Source of the DNA: Frateuria soli
GTDB lineage: Bacteria; Pseudomonadota; Gammaproteobacteria; Xanthomonadales; Rhodanobacteraceae
Direction of reading: 5' to 3'
Assembly: GCF_021117385.1 (NCBI RefSeq)
Contig: NZ_CP088252.1
Location: 1,302,001 to 1,366,000, forward strand
DNA: 64,000 bases
Part shown: positions 18,035-26,446 of the stretch, piece by piece
How positions within the stretch are numbered: the stretch's first letter is position 1
How the letters are laid out: every line of letters begins with the position of its first letter
The notes under the pieces: model-generated
Seen by the model: only the letters and a program-made list of their open reading frames with translations
Databases searched by the model: none
Told to the model about the DNA's origin: nothing
Position numbers and translations under genes: made by a program

Positions 18035-18120
18035 GCAGGAGCGCACTCGTGCGCGACCGCCATGGTCCGGGGGTGCCAGGCGGTCCGCCGTCGACGGTTG
18101 CGCACACGGTGCGCTTCCCC
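18035..18120. repeat. Family B dispersed repeat, paired inverted copy
   Basis: The left arm GCAGGAGCGCACTCGTGCGC and the right arm GCGCACACGGTGCGC face each other across ~45 bases, giving a REPIN-like twin hairpin. It lies between the convergent hisIE and C13 peptidase genes and may act as a bidirectional terminator or mRNA stabiliser. Confidence 0.55.
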
Positions 18121-18129
18121 TGGTGCGGC

Positions 18130-19143
18130 TCAGGGACGGGCAGCCATCGAGACCTGCGGCTGCGTCGCCGGCTGGAACGGCACGGTCGGCCCTGGCATAA
18201 GACCCCGGCGCCACCGCGCCAACTGCGCGGCGATGCCTTTGCCGACCGCCATCTGCGGTTCGGACGGAAGCAGCCGCTCCTGGTGCTCCCACTTCGCGAT
18301 TTCATCCTTGGCCTGGGCGAACGCGGCAATGAAATCCGGCGTGCGGTTCAGTGCGTCGATCAACCACGCGCGGCCGAAATAGGTCGCCGCCGAGTCGTTG
18401 CCGCAGCCGAACGAGCTCCGGTCGCTGCGTGCGGCGGTGAGCACCAAGGTGCCGTCGCCCTGCAGAGGCGGGATGAAGCCCCCGGAGTAGCAGGCGTTGA
18501 CCACCACGACCTTCCACTTGAACGGGCGCGCCCCCAGGATCGCGCCCAGGTCCTGCGCCCCGATCTGGTCCAGCGGCAGCGGGTCCATGTCCACCAGCAA
18601 GGTGTGATCCTCGCTGCCGTGGGAGGTCAGGTAGAGCAACAGGATGTCCTGTTGCGGGTCCATGACGTTGGCCAGGCCGTCGAGCGCGCTTTCAAGGTTG
18701 CTCCAGGTGGCCAGGGGTCGGATGGTCAGCGTGTCCGGCGAGTTCTCCAGCACCAGCGCGTGCGCGGTGGGACCGAAGTGCCGGGTGAACAGGCGCGCGG
18801 CATATTCCGCTTCGTTGTGGAAGACATCCTCGGTGCCGTCACCGGCGAAGGCGAGCAGGTAAAGGTTCGGTTTGCCGGGGATCCTTGGGCGCAGCCTGGC
18901 GAGTGCGGCATCCAGCAAGGGTGGCTGGGTGTAGAGCACCTGCTCGGGCGTGGGAGCCTGCTCCGGCCAGTCGTCCGGCGGCAGCGCGGTCGCTTCGGCA
19001 TCGTCCAGCAACGCTGGCGCCGGACGAGCGGACGGCTGGGTACGTAACGGCTGCGCGGCCGGGTGGGGCAGCCAGCCTTGCACCAGCAGCATCGCCAGGA
19101 CGCCGGCGGCAAACGCAAGCAGGGCGATCAGGCTGGCGCGCAT
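18130..19143 (-). CDS. Exported C13 (legumain-like) cysteine peptidase
   Basis: A 337-residue protein with a hydrophobic N-terminal segment (residues 4-22) acting as signal or anchor, a proline-rich linker (about 27-75), then a caspase-hemoglobinase fold domain. The clan CD catalytic pair is visible: His175 in YLTSHGSEDH and Cys218 in VVVNACYSGGF. Bacterial C13 peptidases are poorly characterised; the fold predicts cleavage after Asn or Asp, or an amidase-like activity. The ATG at 19141-19143 lies only seven bases after the mtnC stop, so it is probably transcribed with the methionine salvage genes. The ATG 12 codons upstream overlaps mtnC and would place polar residues before the membrane segment. 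Confidence 0.85.
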   Translation of the reverse strand: MRASLIALLAFAAGVLAMLLVQGWLPHPAAQPLRTQPSARPAPALLDDAEATALPPDDWPEQAPTPEQVLYTQPPLLDAALARLRPRIPGKPNLYLLAFAGDGTEDVFHNEAEYAARLFTRHFGPTAHALVLENSPDTLTIRPLATWSNLESALDGLANVMDPQQDILLLYLTSHGSEDHTLLVDMDPLPLDQIGAQDLGAILGARPFKWKVVVVNACYSGGFIPPLQGDGTLVLTAARSDRSSFGCGNDSAATYFGRAWLIDALNRTPDFIAAFAQAKDEIAKWEHQERLLPSEPQMAVGKGIAAQLARWRRGLMPGPTVPFQPATQPQVSMAARP

Positions 19144-19150
19144 CGTGGTG

Positions 19151-19837
19151 TCAGGGCTCGATGGCATCGAAATCCGCATAGGCGGGATGGCGTGGCCCGG
19201 CAGGCGTCACCTGCGGTGCACGCAGCAGCCAGCCGGTCTGCATGCCGGCGGCGCGGGCGGCATCCAGTTCCTCGACGATGTCGGAGAGGAACAGGATGTG
19301 CTCGGGCCGCTCCCCGATCGCGTCGGCGATCTTCGCGTACGAGGTCGATTCGCGCTTGGGGCCGGTCGCGGTATCGAAGTAGCCGGCGAACAGTGGCGTC
19401 AGGTCGCCGGCATCGCTGTGGCGGAAGAACAGTTTCTGGGCCGGCACCGAACCGGACGAATAGACGTACAGGTGCAGGCCGTCGGCGCGCCAGGCGTGCA
19501 GGCGGGCGGATACCTCGGGATAGACGTGCGCCCGGTATTCGCCGGCCTCGTAGCCTTCCTTCCAGATCATGCCCTGCAGTGCCTTGAGCGCGGTGGATTT
19601 GCGGTCCTGGTCGATCCAGGCCAGCAGCAGCTCGATGATCTCCTGTCGGCTGGCCTCGATGATCCCCGCTTCCTTCGCCGCCTCGTGCAGCCAGTGTTGC
19701 ACTTCCGGCTGGTCGGCGTGCGTCTCCACGAAGGCGGGCAGGCGCTTGCGGGCGTAGGGGAACAGCACGTCCCTGACGAAATCGATCGAGCTGGTGGTGC
19801 CCTCGATGTCGGTGACGATGGCGCGGATGGTGGTCAT
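19151..19837 (-). CDS. mtnC: Enolase-phosphatase E1 (methionine salvage)
   Basis: A 228-residue HAD-family enzyme that enolises and dephosphorylates diketomethylthiopentyl phosphate to the acireductone. The N-terminus IVTDIEGTTSSIDFV has the HAD aspartate D10 and the E12 that marks the E1 family. Further motifs are VYSSGSV, GYFDT and LFLSDIVEELDAA. The ATG at 19835-19837 gives the normal length; the upstream open frame is intergenic. It lies 111 bases after mtnD in the same direction. Confidence 0.96.
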   Translation of the reverse strand: MTTIRAIVTDIEGTTSSIDFVRDVLFPYARKRLPAFVETHADQPEVQHWLHEAAKEAGIIEASRQEIIELLLAWIDQDRKSTALKALQGMIWKEGYEAGEYRAHVYPEVSARLHAWRADGLHLYVYSSGSVPAQKLFFRHSDAGDLTPLFAGYFDTATGPKRESTSYAKIADAIGERPEHILFLSDIVEELDAARAAGMQTGWLLRAPQVTPAGPRHPAYADFDAIEP

Positions 19838-19948
19838 GGGCGGCACGTGTTCGGGGAGAAGACAAGGATAGCCCGATACACCGCGAGGCGGGTTCCGGCA
19901 CACCGTTCCCGCGGGCTGCCGATGGCGCCCCACCATGCTGCGGGGACT

Positions 19949-20503
19949 TCAGCGCGGGGAGGGGTCCATGCGCGGAAAGCGCTCGGCGATGTCGGTGCCG
20001 GTGAAGTTGGCGACCCAGCCTTCCTTGTTGGTGAACAGGCGGATGGCGACGAAGCGGGGCGACTCGCTCATGTCGAACCAGTGCGGCGTGCCGTCGGGCA
20101 CGCCGATCAGGTCGCCGGCCTCGCACAGCACGTCGTAGACCTTGCCGCCGATGTGCAGGGTGAACTGGCCGCTGCCGGCGACGAAGAAGCGCACCTCGTC
20201 CTCGCTGTGCGTGTGCTCGCTGAGAAACTTCTTCCGGAGCGTGGCGCGATCCGGGTGGTCCGGCGCCAGACTGATGACGTCGACCGACCGGTAACCCTCC
20301 TCACGCATCAACCGGTCGATGTCCGCGCGGTAGGCGGCGATCACTTCGTCCTCGCTGGCGCCGGGGGCGATCGGAGCATTGGTTTCCCATTGCTCGAAGC
20401 GTACGCCGACCTGGCCGAGCTCGCGGGCAATCGCGGCCGGGTCGGTGTGGACGGAAACCGGCGTGGACGGTTGGACATCGTCGTAAATGCGCAGGCGGCT
20501 CAT
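19949..20503 (-). CDS. mtnD: Acireductone dioxygenase
   Basis: A 184-residue cupin enzyme. Metal ligands are all present: H97 and H99 (EHTHSEDE), E103 and H141 (GTPHWFD). With iron it produces the methionine precursor 2-keto-4-methylthiobutyrate; with nickel it gives methylthiopropionate, formate and CO. It overlaps mtnB by four bases (ATGA), so the two are translationally coupled. Confidence 0.97.
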   Translation of the reverse strand: MSRLRIYDDVQPSTPVSVHTDPAAIARELGQVGVRFEQWETNAPIAPGASEDEVIAAYRADIDRLMREEGYRSVDVISLAPDHPDRATLRKKFLSEHTHSEDEVRFFVAGSGQFTLHIGGKVYDVLCEAGDLIGVPDGTPHWFDMSESPRFVAIRLFTNKEGWVANFTGTDIAERFPRMDPSPR

Positions 20504-21144
20504 GCGGACAACCTCCTCAGGTCGAGTTCGCAGCCGAGCAGGAACTCGAGTGCTTCGAGATGGCGCCGTGCCTCGGCCATGTCGGCGCCCCAGGTGTAGA
20601 TCCCGTGGCCGTCGATCAGGTAGGCATGCAGCGGTTTGCCGGCATCCAGCCAGGCGTCGATGCGCTCGACCAGCTCGGGCATGTGCTGGGTGTTGGGGAA
20701 CACCGGGATCTCCAGCACGCTCTCGTGCGTGGTGTAGCCGGTGATCGCCTTCTGCAGCTCCCAGCCTTCCAGTCGTACCGCGCCGTCGCGCGCGAACAGG
20801 CGCGAGGCCACGCTCTGTGTGCGCGAGTGGGTGTGCAACACCACTTGTGCGTGCGGCAGGCGGCGATAGACCTGCGTGTGCAGCCCGGTTTCGGCACTGG
20901 GGCGGGCGCGGGTACCTACGGCATGGCCGGCCATGTCCACCAGCATGATGTCCTCGCGGCCCAGGCGTCCCTTGTCGCGGCCGGAGATCGTGATGGCCGC
21001 GAGCTCGCCGTTCACGCGCATGGAGAAGTTGCTGCTGGTGGCCGGCGTCCAGCCGAGCGAGGCGAGTTCGCGCGCAGCCTCGGCGATGGCGTCGGCGCAG
21101 AGCGCGAAGCGGGCGTGGTCGACGGAGGAGGGCAGTTCCTGCAT
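20500..21144 (-). CDS. mtnB: Methylthioribulose-1-phosphate dehydratase
   Basis: A 214-residue class II aldolase-family zinc enzyme. It shows [17 protein letters not shown], the zinc-binding HTHSRTQS and a third ligand region in [12 protein letters not shown]. It dehydrates methylthioribulose 1-phosphate in methionine salvage. The ATG at 21142-21144 is chosen because the -10 and an operator-like palindrome lie immediately upstream; the longer frame would start upstream of the promoter. mtnA and mtnK/mtnN are not next to it in this window. Confidence 0.95.
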   Translation of the reverse strand: MQELPSSVDHARFALCADAIAEAARELASLGWTPATSSNFSMRVNGELAAITISGRDKGRLGREDIMLVDMAGHAVGTRARPSAETGLHTQVYRRLPHAQVVLHTHSRTQSVASRLFARDGAVRLEGWELQKAITGYTTHESVLEIPVFPNTQHMPELVERIDAWLDAGKPLHAYLIDGHGIYTWGADMAEARRHLEALEFLLGCELDLRRLSA

Positions 21145-21149
21145 GGTGA

Positions 21150-21163
21150 TTTGGACGTCCAAA
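21150..21163. promoter_or_regulatory. Perfect palindrome TTTGGACGTCCAAA before mtnB
   Basis: A 14-bp perfect palindrome lying between the predicted mtnB transcription start and the ATG, five bases before the start codon. A near-identical copy is at 45940-45953. The position fits a repressor operator. The core GACGTC recalls the MetJ box core (AGACGTCT), but the flanks differ and I cannot name the regulator. Confidence 0.6.
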
Positions 21164-21172
21164 CGGTGCGCG

Positions 21173-21200
21173 ACTATAACACGCCGGCCCGTACTCCCAA
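21173..21200 (-). promoter_or_regulatory. Sigma70-type promoter of mtnB-mtnD-mtnC
   Basis: On the minus strand the -35 TTGGGA (21195-21200) and -10 TATAGT (21173-21178) are 16 bases apart. Transcription would start near 21166, right at the palindrome, giving a leader of only ~22 bases without an obvious Shine-Dalgarno sequence. Confidence 0.6.
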
Positions 21201-21306
21201 CGGCAAATGCGAGTCGTTCTCGCAAGTCAGGTGGAATTGACGTTCGCGGCGTACCATCGCGACAGGCCGCCGCGTCCGCGGTGGCTGAAACAACGGAGGT
21301 TCAACC

Positions 21307-21642
21307 ATGTCGCAAGAAAAAGACGTCGAAGCGCGTCGCCGCTTCCTGAAGGTGGCCGCCGGCACCGCCGCGGCCGCCGCGGTGGTCGGTGGGCTGCCGC
21401 GCTTCGCTCGCGCAGCGGACCTGCCGCATGTGGCCGAGTCCGATCCGACCGCCAAGGCGCTGGACTACGTCGAGGACGCCACCAAGTCGAAGAACCCGAA
21501 GCACAAGGCGGGCGATGTCTGCGCGAACTGCCAGTTCTACACCGACGCCAACGCCAAGCCCTACGGTCCTTGCCAGCTGTTCCCCGGCAAGTCGGTGAAC
21601 GCCAAGGGCTGGTGCGTTTCCCACACGGCCAGGAAGGCCTGA
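21307..21642 (+). CDS. hip: High-potential iron-sulfur protein (HiPIP) with Tat signal
   Basis: A 111-residue periplasmic electron carrier. The N-terminus has a twin-arginine motif (RRRFLK, residues 10-15), a hydrophobic core and an ARA/A cleavage site at 36-37. The mature ~75 residues carry the four cysteines of the HiPIP fold, C72, C75, C89 and C103, in VCANCQ, GPCQ and GWCV, which bind one [4Fe-4S] cluster. HiPIPs pass electrons to terminal oxidases or reductases; in this genome a nitric oxide reductase is encoded 40 kb away, but no direct link is shown. It appears monocistronic. Confidence 0.97.
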   Translation: MSQEKDVEARRRFLKVAAGTAAAAAVVGGLPRFARAADLPHVAESDPTAKALDYVEDATKSKNPKHKAGDVCANCQFYTDANAKPYGPCQLFPGKSVNAKGWCVSHTARKA

Positions 21643-22082
21643 ACTAGCGCACATGCGGTCGGCGCGCAGGGTGCGCGTTGACGAATCTTGCATGCGTGGG
21701 AGGGGGCCGGTCGGCCGGTCTGAAAAATGCTGCCCAGACGCGTCAGGCTGAGGAGCTGACCCGCCTGACGCGCCGGGCGGCGATCCGGGGCCCACTGCCA
21801 AGTGATCAACCCTCGGAGCACGAATGATACTCCTGGAGGGGGCGGTTCGGGCGGTCGGGGTCGGATTTTTTCTCCGAAAACTTCCGTTAAAACCTTATTT
21901 ATCAGCTAGTTGCAGCCAAAAATTCCTCATGGGCTGCAGCTGTGCCAACTGTAATATTCTCGTTAAGTGCCGCGTCCGCCTGTAAACGTCGGTCAACGGC
22001 CGGGTTCGTGTCGGCAGGATGCTTTCCCCGGACGACCGTGACCGGGTGCCCGGCAGGCCGATTCCAGCGCGCCGGGGGCGGC
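21643..22082. other. 440-base intergenic region with hairpins and an AT-rich patch
   Basis: No protein gene is visible. It contains a perfect 10-bp inverted repeat (21739-21748 with 21763-21772), a 7-bp inverted repeat (21911-21917 with 21932-21938), a T6 run at 21866-21871, and an AT-rich patch at about 21865-21970 that stands out from the GC-rich surroundings. It lies between the ends of two convergent genes, so no promoter is needed here; a small RNA is possible. Confidence 0.5.
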
Positions 22083-23549
22083 TCAGGGAGAGGCGGCCGC
22101 AGCCTTGCGCAGCTGGCTGTGCCGACGGCCGTAGGCGAAATAGATGACCATGCCGATCAACGTCCAGATACCCAGCATCAGCCACTGATACCAGTTTTCC
22201 CAGTACAGCAGGGTCAGGCAGCTCAGCACGCCCAGCGTGCAGGTCACCGGTGCCCACGGCACGCGGAAGGTACGCGGCAGGTCCGGCTGGGTGTGGCGCA
22301 GGATCAGCACGCCGGCGCACACGGCGACGAACGCGATCAGCGTGCCCATCGACACCAGGTCGCCGAGGATGTCGAGCGGAAACACCGCCGCCAGGGCGGC
22401 AATGCCCAGACCGGTAATGACCGTATTGATGTGCGGGGTGCGATAGCGCGGATGGATCTTCGCGAAGACGGGCGGCAACAGGCCATCGCGACCCATGATC
22501 ATGAAGATGCGTGGCTGCGCGATGATCATCACCAGCACGACCGAGGACAGGCCGATCAGGGCGCCGACCTCGACCAGCCAGCGCAGCCATTCCAGCTCGG
22601 CATGCGCCTTGACTGCAGTGACCACCGGCTCGGCGGTGCCCAGCAGCTTGAACGGAAGCAGGCCGGTGATGACCGCCGCCATGCCGACATAGAGCACGGT
22701 GCAGATGGCCAGCGAGGCGATCGTGGCGATGGGCAGGTCGCGCTGCGGGTTCTTCGCTTCCTGCGCCGCGGTCGAGGTCGCCTCGAAACCGATGTAGGCG
22801 AAGAACACCAGGGTCGAGGCTCGCATGATGCCTGACCAGCCGTAGGTCTCCGGCCCTTCGTTGGCCGGAATGAACGGATGCCACAGCTCTGGATTCACGT
22901 AGCGCCATCCGGCCACGATCACCACCACGATCAGGCCGACCTTGAGCAGCACCATGGCGATGTTTGCGCCGCTGGATTCGCGGATGCCGACGTAGCAGAG
23001 CCAGGTCAGCGCCAGCACGATGGCTACCGCGGGCAGGTTGAACAGCGCCCCAGTGGTTACCAGGTGGCCGTTTTCATAGGCCAGCGGGGCGTGGGTGAGT
23101 GCCGCCGGCAGGTGGATGCCGACGTGGTCCATCAGGCTGACGAAGTATCCGGTCCAACTGACCGCGACCGCGGAGGCCGACACGCCGTACTCCAGCACCA
23201 TGTTCCAGCCGATGAACCAGGCGACCAGTTCGCCCAGCGTCGCGTACGCATAGGAATACGAACTGCCCGACATCGGGATCAGCGTGGCGAACTCCGCGTA
23301 GCACAGCGCCGTGAAGCTGCAACAGAGCGCGGCGATGACGAAGGCGAGGATCACCGCCGGACCGGCATGCTCGGCGGCCGCCTGGCCGGTGATCACGAAG
23401 ATGCCGCCGCCGATCACGGCGCCGATGCCCAGCGCAGTCAGTCCCCAGGGGCCCAGCGTGCGGCGCAGGCCCGGACCGTGCGTTTCGTCCACGTCGGCGA
23501 AGTTGGTCTTGCGGGCGAGCAGTTGCTTCAGCATGGGCATTCCGGACAT
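22083..23549 (-). CDS. APC-superfamily amino acid permease (cationic amino acid transporter type)
   Basis: A 488-residue protein with about 12 transmembrane helices. It shows the APC signature GIGAVIGGGIFVITG near residue 40, PMSGSSYSYAYATLGE in helix 3, and the FFAYIGFEATSTAAQEAKNPQRDLP segment that marks the CAT family. It probably imports an amino acid; the substrate cannot be read from sequence. Starts at codon 1 (MSGMPML) or codon 4 are both possible. It is followed on the same strand by a close paralogue, from which it is separated by 59 bases. Confidence 0.9.
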   Translation of the reverse strand: MSGMPMLKQLLARKTNFADVDETHGPGLRRTLGPWGLTALGIGAVIGGGIFVITGQAAAEHAGPAVILAFVIAALCCSFTALCYAEFATLIPMSGSSYSYAYATLGELVAWFIGWNMVLEYGVSASAVAVSWTGYFVSLMDHVGIHLPAALTHAPLAYENGHLVTTGALFNLPAVAIVLALTWLCYVGIRESSGANIAMVLLKVGLIVVVIVAGWRYVNPELWHPFIPANEGPETYGWSGIMRASTLVFFAYIGFEATSTAAQEAKNPQRDLPIATIASLAICTVLYVGMAAVITGLLPFKLLGTAEPVVTAVKAHAELEWLRWLVEVGALIGLSSVVLVMIIAQPRIFMIMGRDGLLPPVFAKIHPRYRTPHINTVITGLGIAALAAVFPLDILGDLVSMGTLIAFVAVCAGVLILRHTQPDLPRTFRVPWAPVTCTLGVLSCLTLLYWENWYQWLMLGIWTLIGMVIYFAYGRRHSQLRKAAAASP

Positions 23550-23608
23550 GAAACCGGCACGGTTCTCACCGTGCCGGCAGGTTTTCGCTCAGGGTGCGAC
23601 GCAAGGCG

Positions 23609-25093
23609 TCAGGCCGGCTCGGTGCCGTTGGCCAGGTGGCTCTTGCGGTAGCCGTAGAGGTAGTAGACCACCAGGCCGACCGCCGCCCAGCCGAAGAACA
23701 CGATCATCGTGATCTTGGACAGGTTGAGGAACAGCAGCAGGCAGCCAAGGATGGCGAGCGGGCAGACGACCCACGCGATCGGCGTACGGAACGAACGCGG
23801 GCGCTGGGGTTGCTTGACACGGAGGATCAGCACGCCCAGCGCGACCATCATGAAGGCGAACAGCGTGCCGGAGTTGGTCACGTCCGCCAGCGCGCCCACC
23901 GGGAACAACGCACCGAACAGCGATACGAAGGCACCGGTGATCAGCGTGATCACGTGCGGGGTGTGGTAGCGCGGGTGGATCTTCGCCAGCGAGCTCGGCA
24001 GCAGGCCGTCGCGTGCCATGGTGAAGAAGATGCGGGTCTGGCCGTAGGTCATCGTCAGGATGACCGAAGGCAGCGCGAGGCTGGCCGCGGCGCCAATGAA
24101 ATTGCCCCACCACGGGTGGTCGAGCAGGCGAACCGCATGGGCCAGGGCTTCCTTGCTGCAGACCAGCGCCTCGGATGCCCGGCATGCGGCCGCCATCGCG
24201 GGCGTGCCCGGCTGGATGGCCGACCCGTCCGGAGCCACGACCGGCTGCGCACCCACGGCGCCAATCGCGCCGTAGCTGACCAGCAGGTAGTAGATGGTGC
24301 AGACGCCAAGCGCGCCGAGCAGGCCGATCGGGATGTTGCGATTGGGATTCTTGGTTTCCTCGGCCGCGGTCGAAATCGCGTCGAAACCCACGTAGGCGAA
24401 GAAGATCGAGGCGGCCGCGCCGAGTACGCCGATGCCGCCCATCGGGCTGCCCCAGCCGTTGGGCGTGAATGGCTCGAAGTTCGCGTCTTCCACGCGGGGC
24501 AGCGCGATGACGATGAACACGGTCAGGGCGATCACCTTGACCAGCACGAGCACCGCGTTGACCTTGGCCGACTTGCTGGTGCCGACCACCAGCAGGCCGG
24601 TGATGACCAGGCCGATCAGGCAGGCAAACAAGTTGAAGCCGCCGCCATCCAGGGGCCCCACGCGCAGGAACATGGGCAAGCCGAGGCCGCGACTGGCAAG
24701 CAATCCGTTGAAGTAGCCGGCCCAGCCCACGCACACGGTACTCGCGGCGATGGTGTATTCCAGCACCAGCGCCCAACCCACGACCCAGGCGAGCCCTTCG
24801 CCCATCACGCCGTAGGTGTAGGTGTAGGCCGAGCCCGCCACCGGCACCATGGAGGCGAGTTCCGCGTAGGCCAGGGCCGCCAGCCCGCAGACGACGGCGG
24901 CGATGATGAAGGAAACCATCATGCCCGGTCCGGCCTTCTGGCCGGCCTCGGCGGTGAGCACGAAAATGCCGGTACCGATGATCGCGCCGATGCCGAGCAT
25001 GGTGAGCTGGAACGGGCCGAGCTGGCGGACGAGGGATTTCTTTTCGGCGGTGGCGAGAATCTGGTCGAGCGGCTTGACGCGCTTAAACAGCAT
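23609..25093 (-). CDS. APC-superfamily amino acid permease, paralogue
   Basis: A 494-residue 12-helix transporter of the same CAT-type family as its neighbour: GIGAIIGTGIFVLTA, PVAGSAYTYTYGVMGE, and FFAYVGFDAISTAAEETKNPNRN. The loop between helices 7 and 8 is longer than in the neighbour, with two cysteines (about residues 270-290). The ATG at 25091-25093 (MLFKRVKPLDQIL) gives the usual family N-terminus; the open frame upstream is intergenic. The two genes probably arose by tandem duplication and diverged. Confidence 0.9.
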   Translation of the reverse strand: MLFKRVKPLDQILATAEKKSLVRQLGPFQLTMLGIGAIIGTGIFVLTAEAGQKAGPGMMVSFIIAAVVCGLAALAYAELASMVPVAGSAYTYTYGVMGEGLAWVVGWALVLEYTIAASTVCVGWAGYFNGLLASRGLGLPMFLRVGPLDGGGFNLFACLIGLVITGLLVVGTSKSAKVNAVLVLVKVIALTVFIVIALPRVEDANFEPFTPNGWGSPMGGIGVLGAAASIFFAYVGFDAISTAAEETKNPNRNIPIGLLGALGVCTIYYLLVSYGAIGAVGAQPVVAPDGSAIQPGTPAMAAACRASEALVCSKEALAHAVRLLDHPWWGNFIGAAASLALPSVILTMTYGQTRIFFTMARDGLLPSSLAKIHPRYHTPHVITLITGAFVSLFGALFPVGALADVTNSGTLFAFMMVALGVLILRVKQPQRPRSFRTPIAWVVCPLAILGCLLLFLNLSKITMIVFFGWAAVGLVVYYLYGYRKSHLANGTEPA

Positions 25094-25255
25094 TAGCGTT
25101 CCCCATGAAAGACGGCGTGCTCCCCGACCCTTTGCGTTAGCCACGCGTCGAGCCGATGCGACGGGCAACCTTAGCCGAGCGTGACTGGGGGTACAAGCGC
25201 CACCAGGCATGCCCGGGCGTCGCTAGAATTCGCCGTTTGCCCTCGTCCAACGAAC

Positions 25256-25807
25256 ATGCCCCATACATCGACCTTCCAGCTCGGCGATGCCCTGCGTCGC
25301 CACGGAACGTCCTTCCCGGACGAGCCGAACGTGTACGGCTTCCTCGCGTTCCTGGCCAGTGCGCCCGGGGTGTTCGAGCGTACGCACGCGCCCGGCCATT
25401 TCACCGGTTCGGCGTGGCTGGTGAGTGCGGATGGCGAGCGCGTGCTGCTGACCCATCACCGCAAGCTCGGTCGCTGGTTGCAACTGGGGGGGCATGCCGA
25501 CGGTGATCGGGACCTATCGCGCGTCGCGCTGCGCGAAGCGGAAGAGGAGTCGGGACTGCGGGACCTGGTGGTGGACCCGGAGATCTTCGATCTGGATCGG
25601 CACCTGATTCCGGCCCGTGGGGACGAGCCAGCGCACTGGCACTACGACGTGCGTTTTGTCGTGCGCGCGACGGGCAGCGAGCTGTTCGCCGTCGGCGAAG
25701 AGTCGCTCGACCTGGCCTGGCGCCCGATCCGGGCGATCGCGCTGGACCGGCAGGCGGACGAGTCGCTGCGACGCATGGCGCGGCGCTGGCAGGTCAGCGC
25801 TTCGTAG
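25256..25807 (+). CDS. Nudix hydrolase
   Basis: A 183-residue Nudix protein. The Nudix box spans GGHADGD to REAEEESGL at about residues 79-101. The REAEEE metal-binding core is intact, but the first glutamate of the consensus (G-x5-E-x7-REUxEE) is an arginine here. The substrate is unknown; family members hydrolyse nucleotide sugars, oxidised nucleotides or similar diphosphates. The ATG at 25256 follows an intergenic region, and the frame upstream lacks coding character. It is convergent with the 3-hydroxyanthranilate dioxygenase gene. Confidence 0.88.
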   Translation: MPHTSTFQLGDALRRHGTSFPDEPNVYGFLAFLASAPGVFERTHAPGHFTGSAWLVSADGERVLLTHHRKLGRWLQLGGHADGDRDLSRVALREAEEESGLRDLVVDPEIFDLDRHLIPARGDEPAHWHYDVRFVVRATGSELFAVGEESLDLAWRPIRAIALDRQADESLRRMARRWQVSAS

Positions 25808-25852
25808 GCGGCGTCAGCACCCACCCCGGCGCGGTCCGTGCCGGAGGCGGGG

Positions 25853-26380
25853 TCAGGCGGACTCGTAACGCGCCGGTGCCGGGTTCAGGTGGCCGCAGGC
25901 ATCGCAGGTGCGTGCTTCGCGCGAGCGGTAGAAGCGCTCGAACACCGGCGGGAAGTCCTGCTCGATATTCCCCAGCGTGAAAAACTCCTCGTACAACTTG
26001 TGGTTGCAGCGCTCGCAGAACCACAGCAGGCCGTCCCGCTCGTCGGGAAGGCGGCGTCGCTCGATGACCAGTCCGACCGAGTCGGGCATGCGCTGGGGCG
26101 AATGCGGAACACGCGGTGGCAGGTAGAACAGTTCACCCGCACGGATCGGAATGTCCCGCGCGACACCCTCGTCCTGCACCCTGAGCACCATCTCGCCTTC
26201 GAGCTGGTAGAAGAACTCCGCGCCTTCGTCGTAGTGGTAGTCGGTGCGCGCGTTGGGACCACCGACGATCATGACGATGAAGTCGCCGTCGACGATGCAC
26301 TTGTTGCCGACCGGCGGCTTGAGCAGATGGCGGTGTTCGTCGATCCAGCGTTGCAGGTTGATGGGCGGGGGCAGGGCCAT
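25853..26380 (-). CDS. nbaC: 3-hydroxyanthranilate 3,4-dioxygenase
   Basis: A 175-residue cupin enzyme that opens the ring of 3-hydroxyanthranilate, giving the precursor of quinolinate. The iron ligands H49, E55 and H93 are present ([13 protein letters not shown] and PPRVPHSP), as is R45. The C-terminus has the bacterial rubredoxin-like metal site C122, C125, C159 and C162. No other kynurenine pathway gene is adjacent, so partners must be elsewhere. A half-match to the mtnB palindrome (TTTTGGACGT) lies 14 bases upstream of the start. Confidence 0.96.
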   Translation of the reverse strand: MALPPPINLQRWIDEHRHLLKPPVGNKCIVDGDFIVMIVGGPNARTDYHYDEGAEFFYQLEGEMVLRVQDEGVARDIPIRAGELFYLPPRVPHSPQRMPDSVGLVIERRRLPDERDGLLWFCERCNHKLYEEFFTLGNIEQDFPPVFERFYRSREARTCDACGHLNPAPARYESA

Positions 26381-26446
26381 GGTGGCGCTCGCGTTTTGGA
26401 CGTGCCTACCTTAGCGCGCAGTGCGTGCGCGTGGGACGATGCCGTT

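Noticed and set aside
21933-21948. Sigma54 promoter TTGGCAC-N5-CAGC on the minus strand
   Set aside because: The -24 part is good but the -12 part deviates (CAGC for TTGC) and no gene lies downstream, so it is not listed as a feature.
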